NCBI GenBank assembly: GCA_026225945.1
Contig: JAMJFZ010000596.1
Location: 2,725,001 to 2,789,000, forward strand
DNA length: 64,000 nt
Reading direction: 5' to 3'
From: Cricetomys ansorgei
Lineage: Eukaryota > Chordata > Mammalia > Rodentia > Nesomyidae
Part shown: in pieces, positions 1 through 12,627 of the stretch
How positions within the stretch are numbered: the first letter of the stretch is position 1
Layout of the letters: the number at the start of each line of letters is the position of its first letter
The notes under the pieces: model-generated
Seen by the model: the letters and a program-made list of their open reading frames with translations, nothing else
What the model was told of the DNA's origin: nothing
Databases searched by the model: none
Position numbers and translations under genes: made by a program

Positions 1-159
1 GAGCCCATGAGGTGGGTGTGCACTCCGTGTCTGGGGAACAGGAATAGAAGTCCTCTCTGAGATCTAAGGCCTGGAGCCCATGAGGTGGGTGGGCATACTA
101 CTTTGGTGGTAAAAGTAAAGGAGGGGTAGGGGAGACATTGAATACAGAGGTGATGATGG

Positions 160-350
160 TATTTGGGTATTTTGCCTGCATGAATGTGCGCTACATATGT
201 GCAGTGCCTGTGGAGGCCAGAAGAGGGCATCACATTACCTGGATTAGAGTTACAGTTGGTTGTGGATCACTGTGTGGGTGCTGGGAATTGAACCTATGTC
301 CTCTGGAAGAGCAGCCAGTGCTATTAACCACCAAACCATCTCTCTACCCC
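160..350 (-). mobile_element. B2/B3 SINE
   Basis: Reverse complement of B2: GAGGCCAGAAGAGGGCATCA, GTGTGGGTGCTGGGAATTGA, GTCCTCTGGAAGAGCAGCCA, GTGCTATTAACCACCAAACC, ATCTCTCTACCCC. Confidence 0.92.
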
Positions 351-1439
351 TTCCACTTTTCTTGCTGCAGTTTAACTTATGTAGCTATGATTCGGGCAGG
401 CGAAGATTATGGGACATGTGAGCTGAGATTTCTGCACGAGGCTGTTTCTAGAGAGGCCCTCGGCTGATGGGCACAGAGTAATGCACTTGAGGTTTACAAT
501 ATATTTGATCTGCATTTTTAAACTCACTTGGTATTTTTAAGTAAGTGTATGCGTCAGCTCTTCACTGGGTTTTGAAATCTTTGCTAAGGTTCACAGGAGA
601 CTCTGGGCTGAGAGCTCACTAGACAGTGGGAAGCCCCAGACTGTTCTCTGTGGGCCAGGGTGGGATGCTTGTTTTTCTTCTTAGCAGTTGCTTTCCTGAG
701 GACTGAAGTTGGCAGGACAGATCTTACAGGACAGTGAGTCCAGCAGAATACCAGGATCAGGCGGTGTAAACCAGGCGGATTAGTGTGCATCAGCTCTAAG
801 CTCGTGCTCCTGGATCCAGAGTTATCCGAAGTTGCCTCTTTGGTTTGGACCTTTTAGTGACTTTATGCTTTTCAGATACTGCACAGAAGAGCTCTTCTGT
901 TAGAGAACTCCATTTGCTAACTGGGCAAGGCTGTCACAGGGAAGCATTGAGGTCACACCTTAGGGCTCCTGTGGGCTTGCTTTCTGCTTCATCTGAGAAC
1001 ATCATCAGCCTGCAGTCAGCCACGAAAATGTGCTCTCAGTTGCCACAGTGGTAACCAGCCACACCTATGACTCCACGGGGGCAGCGTCCTGCTGGCTTTT
1101 GTCTTGGTGCTCAGTGATGTCTTGCTGCCTGTCCCATACAGACACACCTGTTATCAAATTATAAGAAAACAACTTGATGCAAATGCTAGGATTGACTATC
1201 TAGCTTCAATATCAAAATGAGCACCAGGGGAGTCAGGGTTGATTAGTAGAGAATCTGAGTGGTCTGTCTAACCCTGACCCCAGCATTGTTAGGGAGGGGC
1301 TGTCGTGGTTCTGTGCTGGGCTAATTGATATGAGGATGCTCAGACTCCTTAACTCCTAGTTGTTCATTAGAGATCTGCTCCTGCCTTACCCTTCTCCTTC
1401 ATTTGAAACCTCTTGCTTCCTTCTCTTTTTCCTTCCTTT

Positions 1440-1555
1440 TTAAAGCAGAGTCTCACCCTGTAGCTCAGGTTGGCATTGTTCTTCGGGTCCTCCTGCCTCA
1501 GTCTCCACTGAGTATGGGGTTTCTAGGTATACATCACACACCCTGCTCGTAACTT
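1440..1555 (-). mobile_element. Old B1-type SINE
   Basis: CAGAGTCTCACCCTGTAGCT, CAGGTTGGCATTG, TCCTCCTGCCTCAGTCTCC, GTATACATCACACACCC follow the reverse-complement B1 with many changes. Confidence 0.65.
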
Positions 1556-2754
1556 TAGAATTGGCCCTAACTCAGCGCACCAGGAAGTAGAACAAACAAG
1601 CAAAATGAACAAATGCCGTAGTCCTTGATACCTAAAACAGACAAACCACATGTATTTTGTTCATGTCTGTCATTCAGAGTCTGTTACAGATTTGTGGTTA
1701 TTTTATATAAAATGCTAGCAAGTTCAATATTTCCCTGTTTCCAGCTTTCAGCTAGTAGGTAGTATGCAGACCCTCCAGAGGAGGACTTCCCACTAGCAGC
1801 AGGTGATGGGGTCAGGTGAGTGTCCATTTTTTAAAGCTTGTGAGTGAGTGACAGATGAATCCTGTAAGGTGGAAAAGGGCCGTGCTTCTGCTGCTCTCAG
1901 CCTCTCAACTGCTGACCCCAGGCCTCAGTATGGTGGCATCTTGGTGCACAGGTTGTGGATATTAGAGCATACCTGAGTTCACTTCCATCTCAGTGTCTGC
2001 CTGTGGCCCTTTAGTGAAGGCCTGGCGGCTCCACAAGGGTTCCTCTGCATCTTGGGCTGGTTCTTCAGCTGGCTGTTCAAGTCATGCCGACAAAGTAACA
2101 GGACTAGCACGTTATCCAAAGGGAACCAGGAGAAGAACTGCTTTAGTTGCTGACTGGAAGGGTGGTATGCTTCAGGGAAAAGAAATGATAGACCCCTTGG
2201 TGTGCAGTTTGTCAAATGAATTCTAATTCAATTGAAGGTTTGTATATGGAGAGTTGAGCGGGGAAAGGTGAGCTTTAATATATGCTTGGCCTTTTTGAGC
2301 AGATGAAAAGGGTCTCATTAAACAACTTACGTAAGTAGGCACTGCAGAAGAAAATGTTTAATCTTACAAGTGATTATAATATTCAGGATGTAGGGTAGAA
2401 CCATAATGATCAAAATAGTGGTACTGTGAAGGGTAAGCCTACTGAAAGAACAGAGTGGAAAGTCCATAGATAGCACACATATATAGTCAGCTGTTTCAGG
2501 AAAAGTGCTAAGGTAATTCAAAGGAGAAAAGACAAATTTTCAGTATGGCTGCAAGCAATGGAAGATGGCTCAGGTAGTACTTTTCACCGTTTGTAAGAGC
2601 TCAGCTTGCCTTACAGGCCTCAGTGTAAGACTCCAGAACTTCTAGAAGAAAGCAACAGTCTTTGCAGTCTTAGCTTTTGTCACAGCAAAAAAACATGGTC
2701 CATGAAAGAAAAATGTAAAGTGAGCATTTGTGTTAGTAGAAGAGCTGTGAACAG

Positions 2755-2826
2755 CTGGGGATATGGTGCAGCGGTAGAGAAATTGCCCTGGGTTCAATAT
2801 CTGGCACCACCCCCACCAAAAAAAAG
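2755..2826 (+). mobile_element. ID SINE, truncated inside
   Basis: CTGGGGATATGGTGCAGCGG, TAGAGAAATTGCCCTGGGTT, CAATATCTGGCACC and an A tail. It keeps the ID box-A-like head and the GGGTTCAA box B, with about a dozen bases lost between TTGCC and CTGGG. Confidence 0.85.
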
Positions 2827-5800
2827 CCTGTAAGCAAAAACAGTGCCTTTAGCTGCATTGTTCGTAATTGCCCCAGGCTGAGCTAAATCAGAACAGCTAT
2901 GCAGTAGAGTGCTCTGATCGGGATCTCTAATGAAACCAAATGCCTGCATTTTATGGCAAAGCTTAGAGGACACCAAATAGACCCTGGGGGCTGCACTGGG
3001 AGCAGGGGTTGACCACAGTACCATGGTCAACCACAAAGGAACCATGCAGGGGGAACGACAAAGCTGCTTTCCATCTGACTGAAGTGTAGTTGTGTAACTG
3101 CATTGGTCAGGACTTGCTGAATCACCCTAAAATGGTGAATTGGGATGTGTGTAAATTATACTTGAGGGAACTTGGGGGAAATAATCAGTGCGAAGTATCT
3201 TTAATAGGCTAGTATTGATTCTTTGATGTCAGTGAGCTGGGGCCTCCCTTCAGGCTACTAGTAGGTCTGTCTTACTGGCACTAAATATGCTTTACTTTCA
3301 TAACCAGAGAGCAGCATATGTACACTTTACAGCCAAGAAGTAGGTGATCATTTTTAGGAGAACTTTCTAGCTCAAGTTTTACTATGAAGGCACTATCTTG
3401 CTATAATCTCTAGGAAGACATACTGCTGTTTTTAAATACAGGAAAACAGTTGTGTACACTTGATTGCCACATGTCTGGTTAAGGTGTCAGGTGTGGAGAA
3501 CTAACCCCAACATTTCAAGAGCAAATACAGCGTAATACCTTGTTACTTTAAAGTTTATTCTTCTTTCTCTTCAAGAAAGGAAGTCTAGTCTTCTGGCAAG
3601 TTTAACACTTCAAGCTTCCTAGGACAGTACTATGTCCTTTTAAATGCATGCCTCAGTTTCCCCAAACTTTGTTGTGTTAAAAACCTTCTGAAGGAGGCCT
3701 GTTTGTCTCAGCTGAGCGTTCCCGTGTAGAGAGATTATGCAGCTGATATTCTACTGGCTTTTCACCTGTCTTCAGTTACACCTTAGCTTTTGTGCAGAAC
3801 ACAAAATCATGGGAAACAGATGTCAGCTCACCTTACCAGCTGTGAAGCCAGAGTATCAAGTGTGTCAGGTGCCCTCTAGCATGTAGTACTGACCAGACAC
3901 ATGGAATTGGGCCACATTATTACTGACTTGAAACATTTATACTTTGTGTTCAGAGTCAGCCTGGTTGTGTTACACTGAGTAGGGGTTGAAGTGTTCAGCT
4001 ACTACGTGGAGCCAGGTTTGACTCACTGTGCCTGACAAAGCATTCTCGGGGACACTGCTTTGAAAGAGTGTGCTGGCTGTGTGCTGTGCCCACACCCTTG
4101 TCTCCGTGCTTTACTTTGATGGTACGGACATCTTAGATTTTGAGATCAGTATTACAGTAAAATTGAATGGCAGCTAGAGAGTTCCCCCTGGAGCTTGTAA
4201 AAGGGAAGTAGACATCACAAAGGTCTAATTTTGTCAAGTGTGAATTTGTAACTGATCCCTCACCGTAGTTTGAGAGATACCTTGAGGGGTGGTTCTGGTT
4301 GGGCAGAGCATTGAAGTCATCAGGGCATTCAGATGGACTTTGTCTGGGAGTGTACCTCAGTGGCTGCCTGTGTTTGCTCTTGCTTTGGTGTCCCCACCAA
4401 GAACATGCAAGCTTGTCCTGAGGCGGGTAATGGAAATAGTTAAAACAGCCACCAGTACTGCCTGACCCCTTCCCTAGTTCATAAGCATGGGATCAATTCC
4501 CTCCACATGTACTGCTGAGATATCGCAAACACACGTACACATACTTCACACACATGCACTCACACATACATAGACACACACATACATACAAAGATAGTCA
4601 ATAATCCTGGATTTAAAAAAAATGTTTTATGACAACTACAGATAGATATATGTGGGACGTAGGTGGGTTTATTATTTGAGGTTTCTTAATCTTTGAAGCA
4701 GTAACTTGCATTAAAAATCGAAATGATTCTTATTACTCTTGTAATGGAGAGATTGATCTGTGAGCCCTTCACGCAGACAGGGAGGCTTGTCAGAGAGGAG
4801 ACTCCCTGTCTCTGAGAATCAGACTACATTGAGGCTGCCTTCTTTCTTCCTTTCATTCCTGTAAAGAATGGCCCAGCCTCAGTCCAGCTCTGTACCCAGA
4901 GGCAGCTAATATTACCAAGAAATTACCAGAGAAGTGGTAGGAGAAAGGATTAGGCTCACAGAAGCTGGATGAGTTTTCCAAGATGGCTCTTGCCCTGGCG
5001 TGAGTATTCTTCTCATGAGGCCATGAAATAGCTTGTGGTTTTTTTTTAGCCTGATTATCTTACTTTCTTCATTCATGGAAGCTGTGTCCTGACCAGTACC
5101 GGGTTTGTAAAGTAGAATGTGAAGGGTTGCTGAGTTGGAGTGTGCAAGCTCACGGTGTAGCTGATCTCTCTTTGGCTTCTTGCGCTTTTCCCTGTTTTGA
5201 GCAAACAAGTTTGTACAAAGCAGTACCGCTGACTAAAGCAAACTGCAACTGGCCTTCACCGGTTACCCTCTGCCGTCTGCTGCAGGCTTCTTAAGACTCC
5301 TCCCTTCCTAGGTTTGTTGTTTGGAGGCTAGGAGTAAGCACTGCCTGCTGTTGCAGTCCGGACACCTTTTCCACAGTATTTGCAGATCTGTGTTCTCCAT
5401 GGTCTCAGGTTCATCCCAGTAGCAAGCGCAGCTGGGTCCAGATGTGTTCTGCGTTCACAGACCTCTGTACAATGGTGGAAGCTAATGACAGATGACAGCC
5501 CACAGCTGAGGCTTCCAGGTGCTAGGTCTGCAGGCTGGAGGGCAAAGTGAGGCCTGAAGGTAGGTAGGGCTTGGGGGGGGGTGCTCTGAGAACTTAGGGG
5601 CAATGTGAGGGCCTGAAGGAAGGTAGGGCTGGGCAGTAGGGGGCTCTTTGAGAACTTAAGCAAGTGGCAGAATTGTGTCCTTCACTTAGAAGTCACGGAC
5701 CTGTAGTGTAATGGTCAGTGCAGTTTCCGAAGCACAGACACAGAGGTGCCATTGATGAGGCTGGGCCGCAGTGGGGACAATTTGGGGCAATTTAGTTCTG

Positions 5801-6065
5801 GTAGCACTGATTTTTTAGTTTAAGGAGCATTTAGATGCAATCAGGTCTTGCTGGAAAGGTGTGGAGAAGTAGGCTTTGTATGCGTATGTGTGTCTATATG
5901 ATCACATTCTTCTGACTATGGAAGGAAGGCTCTTTCCCCTTGAAACCATGCTCCAAACCATAGAATAGCTGAAATTGCGGGCACTAAAGATAGATTTCTG
6001 CGTGTGTGGACGCCTGTCTGGGTTCCTCCACCCTCTTCTGCTTTGCTTTGGGCTTGCTCTTTTGT

Positions 6066-6142
6066 GTTGTGATGCTGAGGGTCAAACCCAGGGCTTTACA
6101 CATGCCTGATGAGCACCTTGCCCCTGAGCTACGGTCCTAGCC
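6066..6142 (-). mobile_element. ID/B4-related SINE
   Basis: TGTGATGCTGAGGGTCAAAC, CCAGGGCTTTACACATGCCT, TGAGCTACGGTCCTAGCC: reverse complement of the ID head. Confidence 0.8.
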
Positions 6143-6445
6143 GCTTCACTTCCAGTAGCCTGTTGAAATAACCTGACAGTTGTGCTAGACCTGGTATCTT
6201 CAGGACCAATCAACAATTCTTTGGAGCAGCAAAGAATCTTTAGTAACCAGTGCTCCAGGTGGCATTGGATGGGTGAATAGGAATTCAGTGTGGTAAACCA
6301 CAGGCAATTAGGTTTCAGACTGTTATACAGGAAACAAGGGACCTAGCTTTTCCTGTGGATTCTGGGATCCATGTACTTCTGAGAGTAGTCCTGGGTGTCT
6401 GCACAGGTCTCATGTTGTCTCTAGTGAGCGCTGTTGGAGTGAAGC

Positions 6446-6927
6446 GCAGTGTGTCCATCTCAGCAGCTGCAGTGTGTCCATCTGAGCTGCAGTGTGTCCA
6501 TCTCAGCAGCTGCAGTGTGTCCATCTCAGCAGCTGCAGCAGCTGCAGTGTGTCCATCTCAGCTGCAGTGTGTCCATCTCAGCAGCTGCAGTGTGTCCATC
6601 TGAGCTCTGCAGTGTGTCCATCTCAGCTGCAGTGTGTCCATCTCAGCAGCTGCAGCAGCTGCAGTGTGTCCATCTCAGCAGCTGCAGTGTGTCCATCTCA
6701 GCAGCTGCAGTGTGTCCATCTCAGCAGCTGCAGTGTGTCCATCTGAGCTGCAGTGTGTCCATCTGAGCTGCAGTGTGTCCATCTGAGCTGCAGTGTGTCC
6801 ATCTCAGCAGCTGCAGTGTGTCCATCTCAGCAGCTGCAGTGTGTCCATCTCAGCTGCAGTGTGTCCATCTCAGCAGCTGCAGTGTGTCCATCTCAGCTGC
6901 AGTGTGTCCATCTCAGCAGCTGCAGTG
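6446..6927. repeat. Minisatellite, 20-23 bp unit, 21 copies of GTGTGTCCATCT
   Basis: Unit CAGTGTGTCCATCTCAGCAG then CTG (23 bp), with 17-20 bp variants (CTGAGCTG or CAGCTG) and two extra CAGCAGCTG inserts. Every unit junction carries the palindrome CAGCTG. The Ser/Cys/Val frames of 60-105 codons are products of the repeat. Confidence 0.97.
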
Positions 6928-7809
6928 GAGCTGCTGTATTAGCAGTGGTTTTAGACTATTCTAATTCTGTTTCTTTTTGACTCATGGCTAATTCTGTTAA
7001 AGCTTGAGGAAAAAATAATAGAGATTTCTATTTGAAACCTTTCATTCTTCCCATTTTATTACTTTCTAATCTTTATTCTACATAATTCACTTTAGAAATG
7101 ATTTTTAATTGGCATATTTTTGTCTATCTTGTATTCATTTTGATCTTTTGATAGCCTGCCTAAATATGACTCTCTGACATAAGCTCTGTGCCAGCCTGAG
7201 CATCAGCATCACTCAGCTGTTTGCACTGACTGAGCTTGCTATGCGGCAGCGGGGAAGTCTTCAGGATTCATTCGGAAATCACATTTCCAGTTCTCCTGAG
7301 AGAGCCAGTGACTCTGTCCTCTGTAGCATCAGACTTCATGTCTGTCCACGCCTTCCTGTGTTACTATGAATTGAAAGACTTTTTATATTTCCTAAGTGAG
7401 CACTTGTTTTTTTCTTTGTTTTTTGTTTTTTTGTTAACCAAGAGCCTTTGCAGCTGGGTCTGAAATCAGAACGTCACTTGAAGTAGTACTATCGTTAAGC
7501 TTCGTAACTTAACTTTGTAAACAGCAAGTTGGCAAACAGTTAAACCACCTTAAATTAAGGTAGTATGGTGCCCCCTGTGCCCCGCCTCTGCCGGCCTGGA
7601 CCTGCTGGCCCTGGTCCTCGCAGTGCCACATCTCAGGCTCGGGATGTCGTCTCCGTTGTCGGAGTTTGTGGCTGTATTAAACTTTTTAATGAAAAAATAA
7701 AATATGACTGAAATGAATTTTTATTAAGATGATAGCACCTTCTCCAGCTTGTGAGAGGTAATTTTCCTCGTGTGAGCCTCAGTGTTCATACCAGACATCT
7801 GCTCCTGGG

Positions 7810-8170
7810 GACCTTTATTAGCTTTCTCAGGGCTGTGACCAAAAGACCCGAACGAAGCAACTCCAGTGAGGAAAGATTCGTCTTAGGTCATGGTGACAGG
7901 GCATCTCATCAAGCAGGGAAGGCATGGCCTAGCAGCTTGCTGGTGGGCATGCACAGCAGAGCTGCTTACAGTGGTGGAGGCCCCTCCAGTCACATCAGTC
8001 CCTACGCTGTTCCGAGGTCCAAAGTTCAAAGTCCCTTGAGACCAGTCTCTGCTGTGAACCCTGTATAGTCAAAAGTGAAGTAGTTTCAATATGCAGTGGC
8101 ACAGAGTGAACGTTCCCCTTCCAAAAGGAGGGATAGGAGGACTCCTTCCCCTGGCCCTACCATTGCAACA
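7810..8170 (+). mobile_element. Dispersed rodent repeat, LTR-like
   Basis: AGCTTTCTCAGGGCTGTGAC, GGCATCTCATCAAGCAGGGA, GGTCCAAAGTTCAAAGTCCC, AATATGCAGTGGCACAGAGT and TTCCAAAAGGAGGGATAGGA recur in rodent genomes as I know them. A fragment of the same type follows the URR1 at 17404-17516. Family not named. Confidence 0.6.
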
Positions 8171-8183
8171 CTCGTGGGCTCTG

Positions 8184-8610
8184 TGCTGGATAGTTTTACG
8201 TCAGCTTGATACAAGCTAAAGTCATCCGAGAGGAAGGAACCTCGATTAAGAAAATGCCTCCATGAGACCAGGCTGTAGGCAAACTTAAGGGCATTTTCTT
8301 AATTAGTGATTGATGGAGGAGGGCCAGCCCACTGTGGGCGGTGCTATTCTTGAGCTGGTAGTCCTCGGTTCTTTAAGAAAGCAGATTGAGCAAGCCATTC
8401 GTAACAGACCAATAAGCAGCACTCCTCCATGGCCTCTGCATCAACTCCTGCCTCCAGGTTCCTGCTCTGAGCTCCCGTCCTGACTTCCTCCAGTGATGAA
8501 CAGTGCTGTGGACGTGTGAGCCAAATAAACTCTTTCCTCCCCAGTGTGCTTTCGGTTGTGGTGTTCATCCCAGCAGTAGAAACCCTGACCAAGTCAGGCT
8601 CTGTCTTAGG
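8184..8610 (+). mobile_element. Dispersed rodent repeat, copy 1
   Basis: Collinear with 56273-56660: GCTGGATAGTTTTACGTCAG, ACAAGCTAAAGTCATCCGAG, TTTTCTTAATTAGTGATTGA, TCCATGGCCTCTGCATCAAC, CCAAATAAACTCTTTCCTCC. This copy is longer in the middle. Confidence 0.8.
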
Positions 8611-9954
8611 CTGGCTCCACTCAGCAGTCAAAGCTTCAGTCAGTAGTTAGCCCATGTTTTGTAACATCTTGGGATTTCTGTTGTCACTTGGGCTTCACCC
8701 TCAAAGCTTTATGCATGCTCCACTCTGGGGCTTCCTGCCGAGTACGTGATTGCTTCACATTGCCTGACCTAACATGATTTTTGCTGGAACACTGGTGCAA
8801 ACCTCCATGACACCATCCCTTGCATTTTGTGTGCCTTCCAAACCAGCACCACATGGGCAGCACTGAGTTCTGCCTGCTCAAGAAGTATCTGGGTCAGCTT
8901 CGGTTCCTGCGGCAGCAGCCTCCAGGTGCCTGCAGGCCGACCCTGGAAAACACTTTACTGCTTGAACCAGGCACCCGAAGATGCTGTCTTTTCAAATGAG
9001 TGTTTTAAAATGGGTCTGCATTTTCACACCCTAGTGTCCTCTCTGTGTCCAGTGCGAAGTGCAGCTGCAGCTGACTGCTCTCTCTTTCCGCAGCCTTCGA
9101 GAGCATGCTCCGTTTCTTGCTAGATTGGTTTTCAAATCCTGCACTTTTGCTTCTGACATTCACTGTAAATCTGGCTGAAGGCAGCAGTGACGGCCATGAT
9201 CTGAATGGCATGCTGCCTTGAAATCTTCTCCACCAAATAGATTAGTCCAGGACATGGCAGAATGTAGATCAGTTCTTTGCCAGAATAGTAACACAAATGG
9301 CCTTTAGTCCAGCTCCTCACAGGGCCGTCTTCCTCCTGCACCTGCAGCCTCCTGAGCACACAGCCGTTGCTGACCATGACTGCTGGCTCTCCACTCTTCT
9401 GAGTCCTGACCAGAAGCCCACCAAGCAGATCAGCACTCCAGGGCTGTCCCAGCCTGTGCCTCCACACTCACCTGCTCGCCCACACAGTTCTGACACCGGA
9501 GCACACATGGTCAGGTGTGCAGGTGCATTAGCTTCTGTATGGCTTTGACCCAAATTCCTCACAGAAATGGAGGAAAGGATTTCGAATTTTAAGTCCGTCA
9601 TCGTCTTCAAGCCGCCACAAGTCCCCTCCCTGCACCTCTTCAAAGCCCTGAACCCTGGGAAATGGTACCACTTGCTGGGGACCAAGTGTTGAAGCCACAA
9701 CACAGCTCAGGTTCCCCAGTCGTCAGCGTCATCTGCCTCTGTACGAAACCTCTTCCACTGTCCCCATCCACGGGTTTTCTTCCTCTTGTTGCTTTCTGTG
9801 CCTCTGCAAACTCAGCCCTGCTGTGCTCAGTGAAATGGGAATCCTGACTGTCTCTGCTGTGCTCGGGACAGTGCCTTCGAACATTCGTGTCGGACACTCA
9901 GCCAGGTGCCCGCCCGCAGCAGCTCCACGGGGATAGAGATTACGTCACTTTGTG

Positions 9955-10204
9955 TGGGCACATGCACGTGCGGGTGCACGTGTGCTTATGTATGTGGCCC
10001 AAGGCTGGTGTCCAGAATTGCCATGATAGCTTTTCTACCTTATTCAACGCAGCAGGGCCTCTGAATCGAACCAGAGTGACCCAGTAGACAGCTTATTGTG
10101 GAGATGCTGGCTCTGCCTTCCCGGGGTGGACAAGGCAGGCTGCTGTGCTCATTTGACCTTTGTTTGGGTTCTGGGGACACAGACCCAGCTATCTTTCCAG
10201 CCCA
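9955..10204 (-). mobile_element. B4-like SINE, diverged
   Basis: The order GTATGTGGCCCAAGGCTGGT, then a B1-like middle, then GGGTTCTGGGGACACAGACC and ATCTTTCCAGCCC fits a reverse-complement B4 (ID plus B1 fusion). Confidence 0.5.
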
Positions 10205-10272
10205 GATCCACGCACATTAAAATCACTTGTGGGTAGCCCACATTTGTTTAGTGGACTGTTTGCTGTCTTGGT

Positions 10273-10388
10273 TGTTTCTCTGTGAGGCAAGCTCTCCCTC
10301 AGGCTGGCCTCAACTCACGACCCTTGCACCTCCCTCAGACTGGGGTGCTGGGGTCCCGATGTGTGCCGCCACACCTGGCCCGCCACAC
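10273..10388 (-). mobile_element. B1-like SINE
   Basis: GTTTCTCTGTGAGGCAAGCT, CAGGCTGGCCTCAACTCACG, GGGGTCCCGATGTGTGCCGC, CACACCTGGCC. Confidence 0.7.
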
Positions 10389-10867
10389 CTGGCCAGAGCC
10401 TGCTTTCATGGTTTTCCTTTGGCCTTTGTGTTGAAAACAGTAAAATGATTCAAGGACAAAAGAGAAATCTGGAATAGAAGTACAGTACTCCGTGTCCACA
10501 GAGGATTGGTTCCAGAACACCCCGTCTCAAGCTCCAGACCCTGAAGCCCTGTTTGTTCATGATAATAGTATTGGTTGTGACTGTTTTAGCATTAACTGTC
10601 AGCTCGACATCGCCTATAACCTGAAAAGTCTCAGCTGAGCAATTGTCTTTGTTGGGTTGGCCTCTGGGCATGCCTGTGAGGGGTTGTCTTAGTATCTGAT
10701 GTAGGAGGGCCCAACCTACGGTGGGTGACACATTACCTGTGAGCCTCTCCAGCCATGCAGCAGACCGACGTGTTCATTGGCTTGAGGAAATGAACCTTGT
10801 CTTAGTCTAAGACACAGCAGCCAAGGCAGCTTACAGAAGAAAGACTATGGGGTCTTACAGTTGCAGA

Positions 10868-11002
10868 GGGTGAGCTGGTGGCCATCGTGGCTCACAGCTA
10901 TTTGTAATTTCAGCTCCTAGGGGATCTAGCGCCCTCTTCTGACCTCCATGCACAAACATGTAGCATGCATGCATACATACACACATACAGGTAAAATACC
11001 CA
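10868..11002 (+). mobile_element. B2 SINE, 3' part
   Basis: TGGCTCACAGCTATTTGTAA, GCGCCCTCTTCTGACCTCCA, then a CATACATACACACATACAGG tail and TAAAATA. Confidence 0.85.
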
Positions 11003-11956
11003 GACACACTGTAGCTTTGGGGACACCCTGGGGGGCACTCCTAGCTCCTGCCTGGACCCTCTGGCCCTGTCCGCCCCACTGCTGCCCAGGGGAAGAGCCG
11101 GTGTGGAATCAAAAGACCAGACTCCGAGAGATGCGTGGACAAGCAAACTCTCTTTGTTCAGGACAAAGGGCACACTTTATACTCCTATGACCCCTCATCG
11201 CCCCCATCTCGCTCCCATTCATCTCTTGAGCACGATCGTGGTGAAATGTCCTTTGCTGGCTGGCTCTCGTGACGTCATCTGTTCCTAGGCATCAGCTTTC
11301 ACATCTGTGCGACCACCGCCCCTGTGTTAGCTCCCGGCAGCCGGTTCTTAGGGAGGCCTTACTTCCTCCTACAACACACACAAGGAGAGTTTAGGTTAAA
11401 CATCAGTTACATGCATTTACTTTAAAAACCTTATTAAGATCGGACTAGAATTGAGGTTTTAAATATTTCTCAATGGCTATTTAAAGAATAAGTTTGGTTT
11501 GCTGACATTACTGAAGTTTCTGAGTTCTACTAAAAATAAAAAATAAAATTCTGAGGTCCAAGATAAGGCAGCCAGTGGTCAGACCATTCATGCATCCTGA
11601 GAGAGGGGCCAGAGATGTCTGAGGGATTGGAATGAGTGGTTTGTATATGCGCCTTAATTTCAGTGGCTTTTTCTGCTGTTTGGCTGCTTTTCATAAGCAC
11701 ACTCAGAGCAAAGAGTGCCTGCCACACTGTGGGGAATGGGTGTGTTCTCACTCGCTCCCCAACCTGCCCTTCTCCATGTGAACCAAGGAAGGACATTTGA
11801 GTAACAGATTTTAATTTTCCTAGCTCCGAACTTCCATTATTTTGGGTGTTTTCCTCATACCCTTTCCTGCCAGCTTGGCCCTGGGCAGGATCCTGTCAGG
11901 ACAGAGCTTGTTTAAAGCTGGACAATACTGGGATACTTCAATGATAAGAAACTTAA

Positions 11957-12140
11957 TGTTTATTGATTTATTTTTTACTTTTTAAATAATGTGTTTGTTG
12001 GGGGAGGGTGTGCACATGAGTGTGTTGCACACGGAGGCCAGAAGACATCACCAGAGTCTGCTGAGCAGCTCACTGTCTTCTGGCTGGGTGTCTACACCTT
12101 GGGTCCCACTCTACCGTGTAAAGTGGTACAGACCCAGGTG
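11957..12140 (-). mobile_element. B2/B3 SINE fragment
   Basis: T-rich start, GTGTGCACATGAGTGTGTTG, GGAGGCCAGAAGACATCACC: 3' part of a reverse-complement B2/B3; the head is missing. Confidence 0.65.
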
Positions 12141-12485
12141 GGGCTTTTGTTTTGTCTGTGTGGTAGCCATATTCTGCTTGTCTCTGAGATGCAGCTTCCT
12201 CATCTGTAACTCTCAGGAGTGTGTGACCAGTGAGCACCCCAGAATGAGCTAGGGAACGCGAGCCAACGCTGACCTCGGCACGCAGTGTTAGCGCCCTGTC
12301 TATAATTCCGGGTGTGTGCAGTCAGGCAAAGCAGACCTTGCACGCTGGCTGACTTCTAGGGTCCTCTTGTTAGGCAGGGCTGACCCTGCTCTGGATCAGG
12401 ATAAGATATGTGTTAGCCTACCTTCCTCTCCTGCTGTTTGGTTCTCTAGATACTCTTGTATTTAAATGTTGTCTTTGGTTTGTAG

Positions 12486-12627
12486 ACATATGGAGCCTGG
12501 GTGTGATCCTTTTCATGCTGGTGTGTGGGCAGCCGCCCTTCCAAGAGGCCAACGACAGCGAGACGCTGACCATGATCATGGACTGCAAGTACACCGTGCC
12601 ACCCCGTGTGTCTGCAGGGTGCCGGGA
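12486..12627 (+). CDS. Snrk: Snrk coding exon: kinase subdomains IX-X
   Basis: Internal coding exon of SNF-related serine/threonine protein kinase, an AMPK-family kinase that acts in nucleus and cytoplasm and needs LKB1 phosphorylation of its activation loop. The exon begins with the last two bases of an Asp codon and encodes the invariant D-x-W-S-x-G motif ([19 protein letters not shown]), then [17 protein letters not shown], the F- to G-helix part of the C-lobe. The acceptor is TTTGGTTTGTAG and the donor is GTAAGT. The last two bases (GA) join the C of the next exon to give Asp, as in the SNRK family (D-LITRML). A run of conserved kinase sequence in one frame with correct splice phases argues against a pseudogene. 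Earlier kinase exons are outside the window. Confidence 0.97.

Larger units (their letters stand above)
1..12485 (+). other. Snrk: Snrk intron upstream of the first exon in view
   Basis: No coding exon was found here. The exons for the N-lobe, catalytic loop and activation segment of the kinase must lie to the left of the window, because the first exon in view starts inside the Asp codon of the DIWSLG motif. The stretch holds SINEs, a 21-copy minisatellite, two dispersed rodent repeats and ordinary non-repetitive intron. Stretches such as 2830-4500, 4620-6040 and 6930-7560 show nothing recognisable beyond small duplications (for example about 65 bp twice at 5545-5660) and a CA-rich patch at 4525-4600. 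Confidence 0.75.

Noticed and set aside
6446..6927. CRISPR-like regular repeats (also 17.5, 27.7, 32.3, 38.2 and 44.7 kb)
   Set aside because: Units are head-to-tail with no unique spacers, no leader and no cas genes; the DNA is mammalian.
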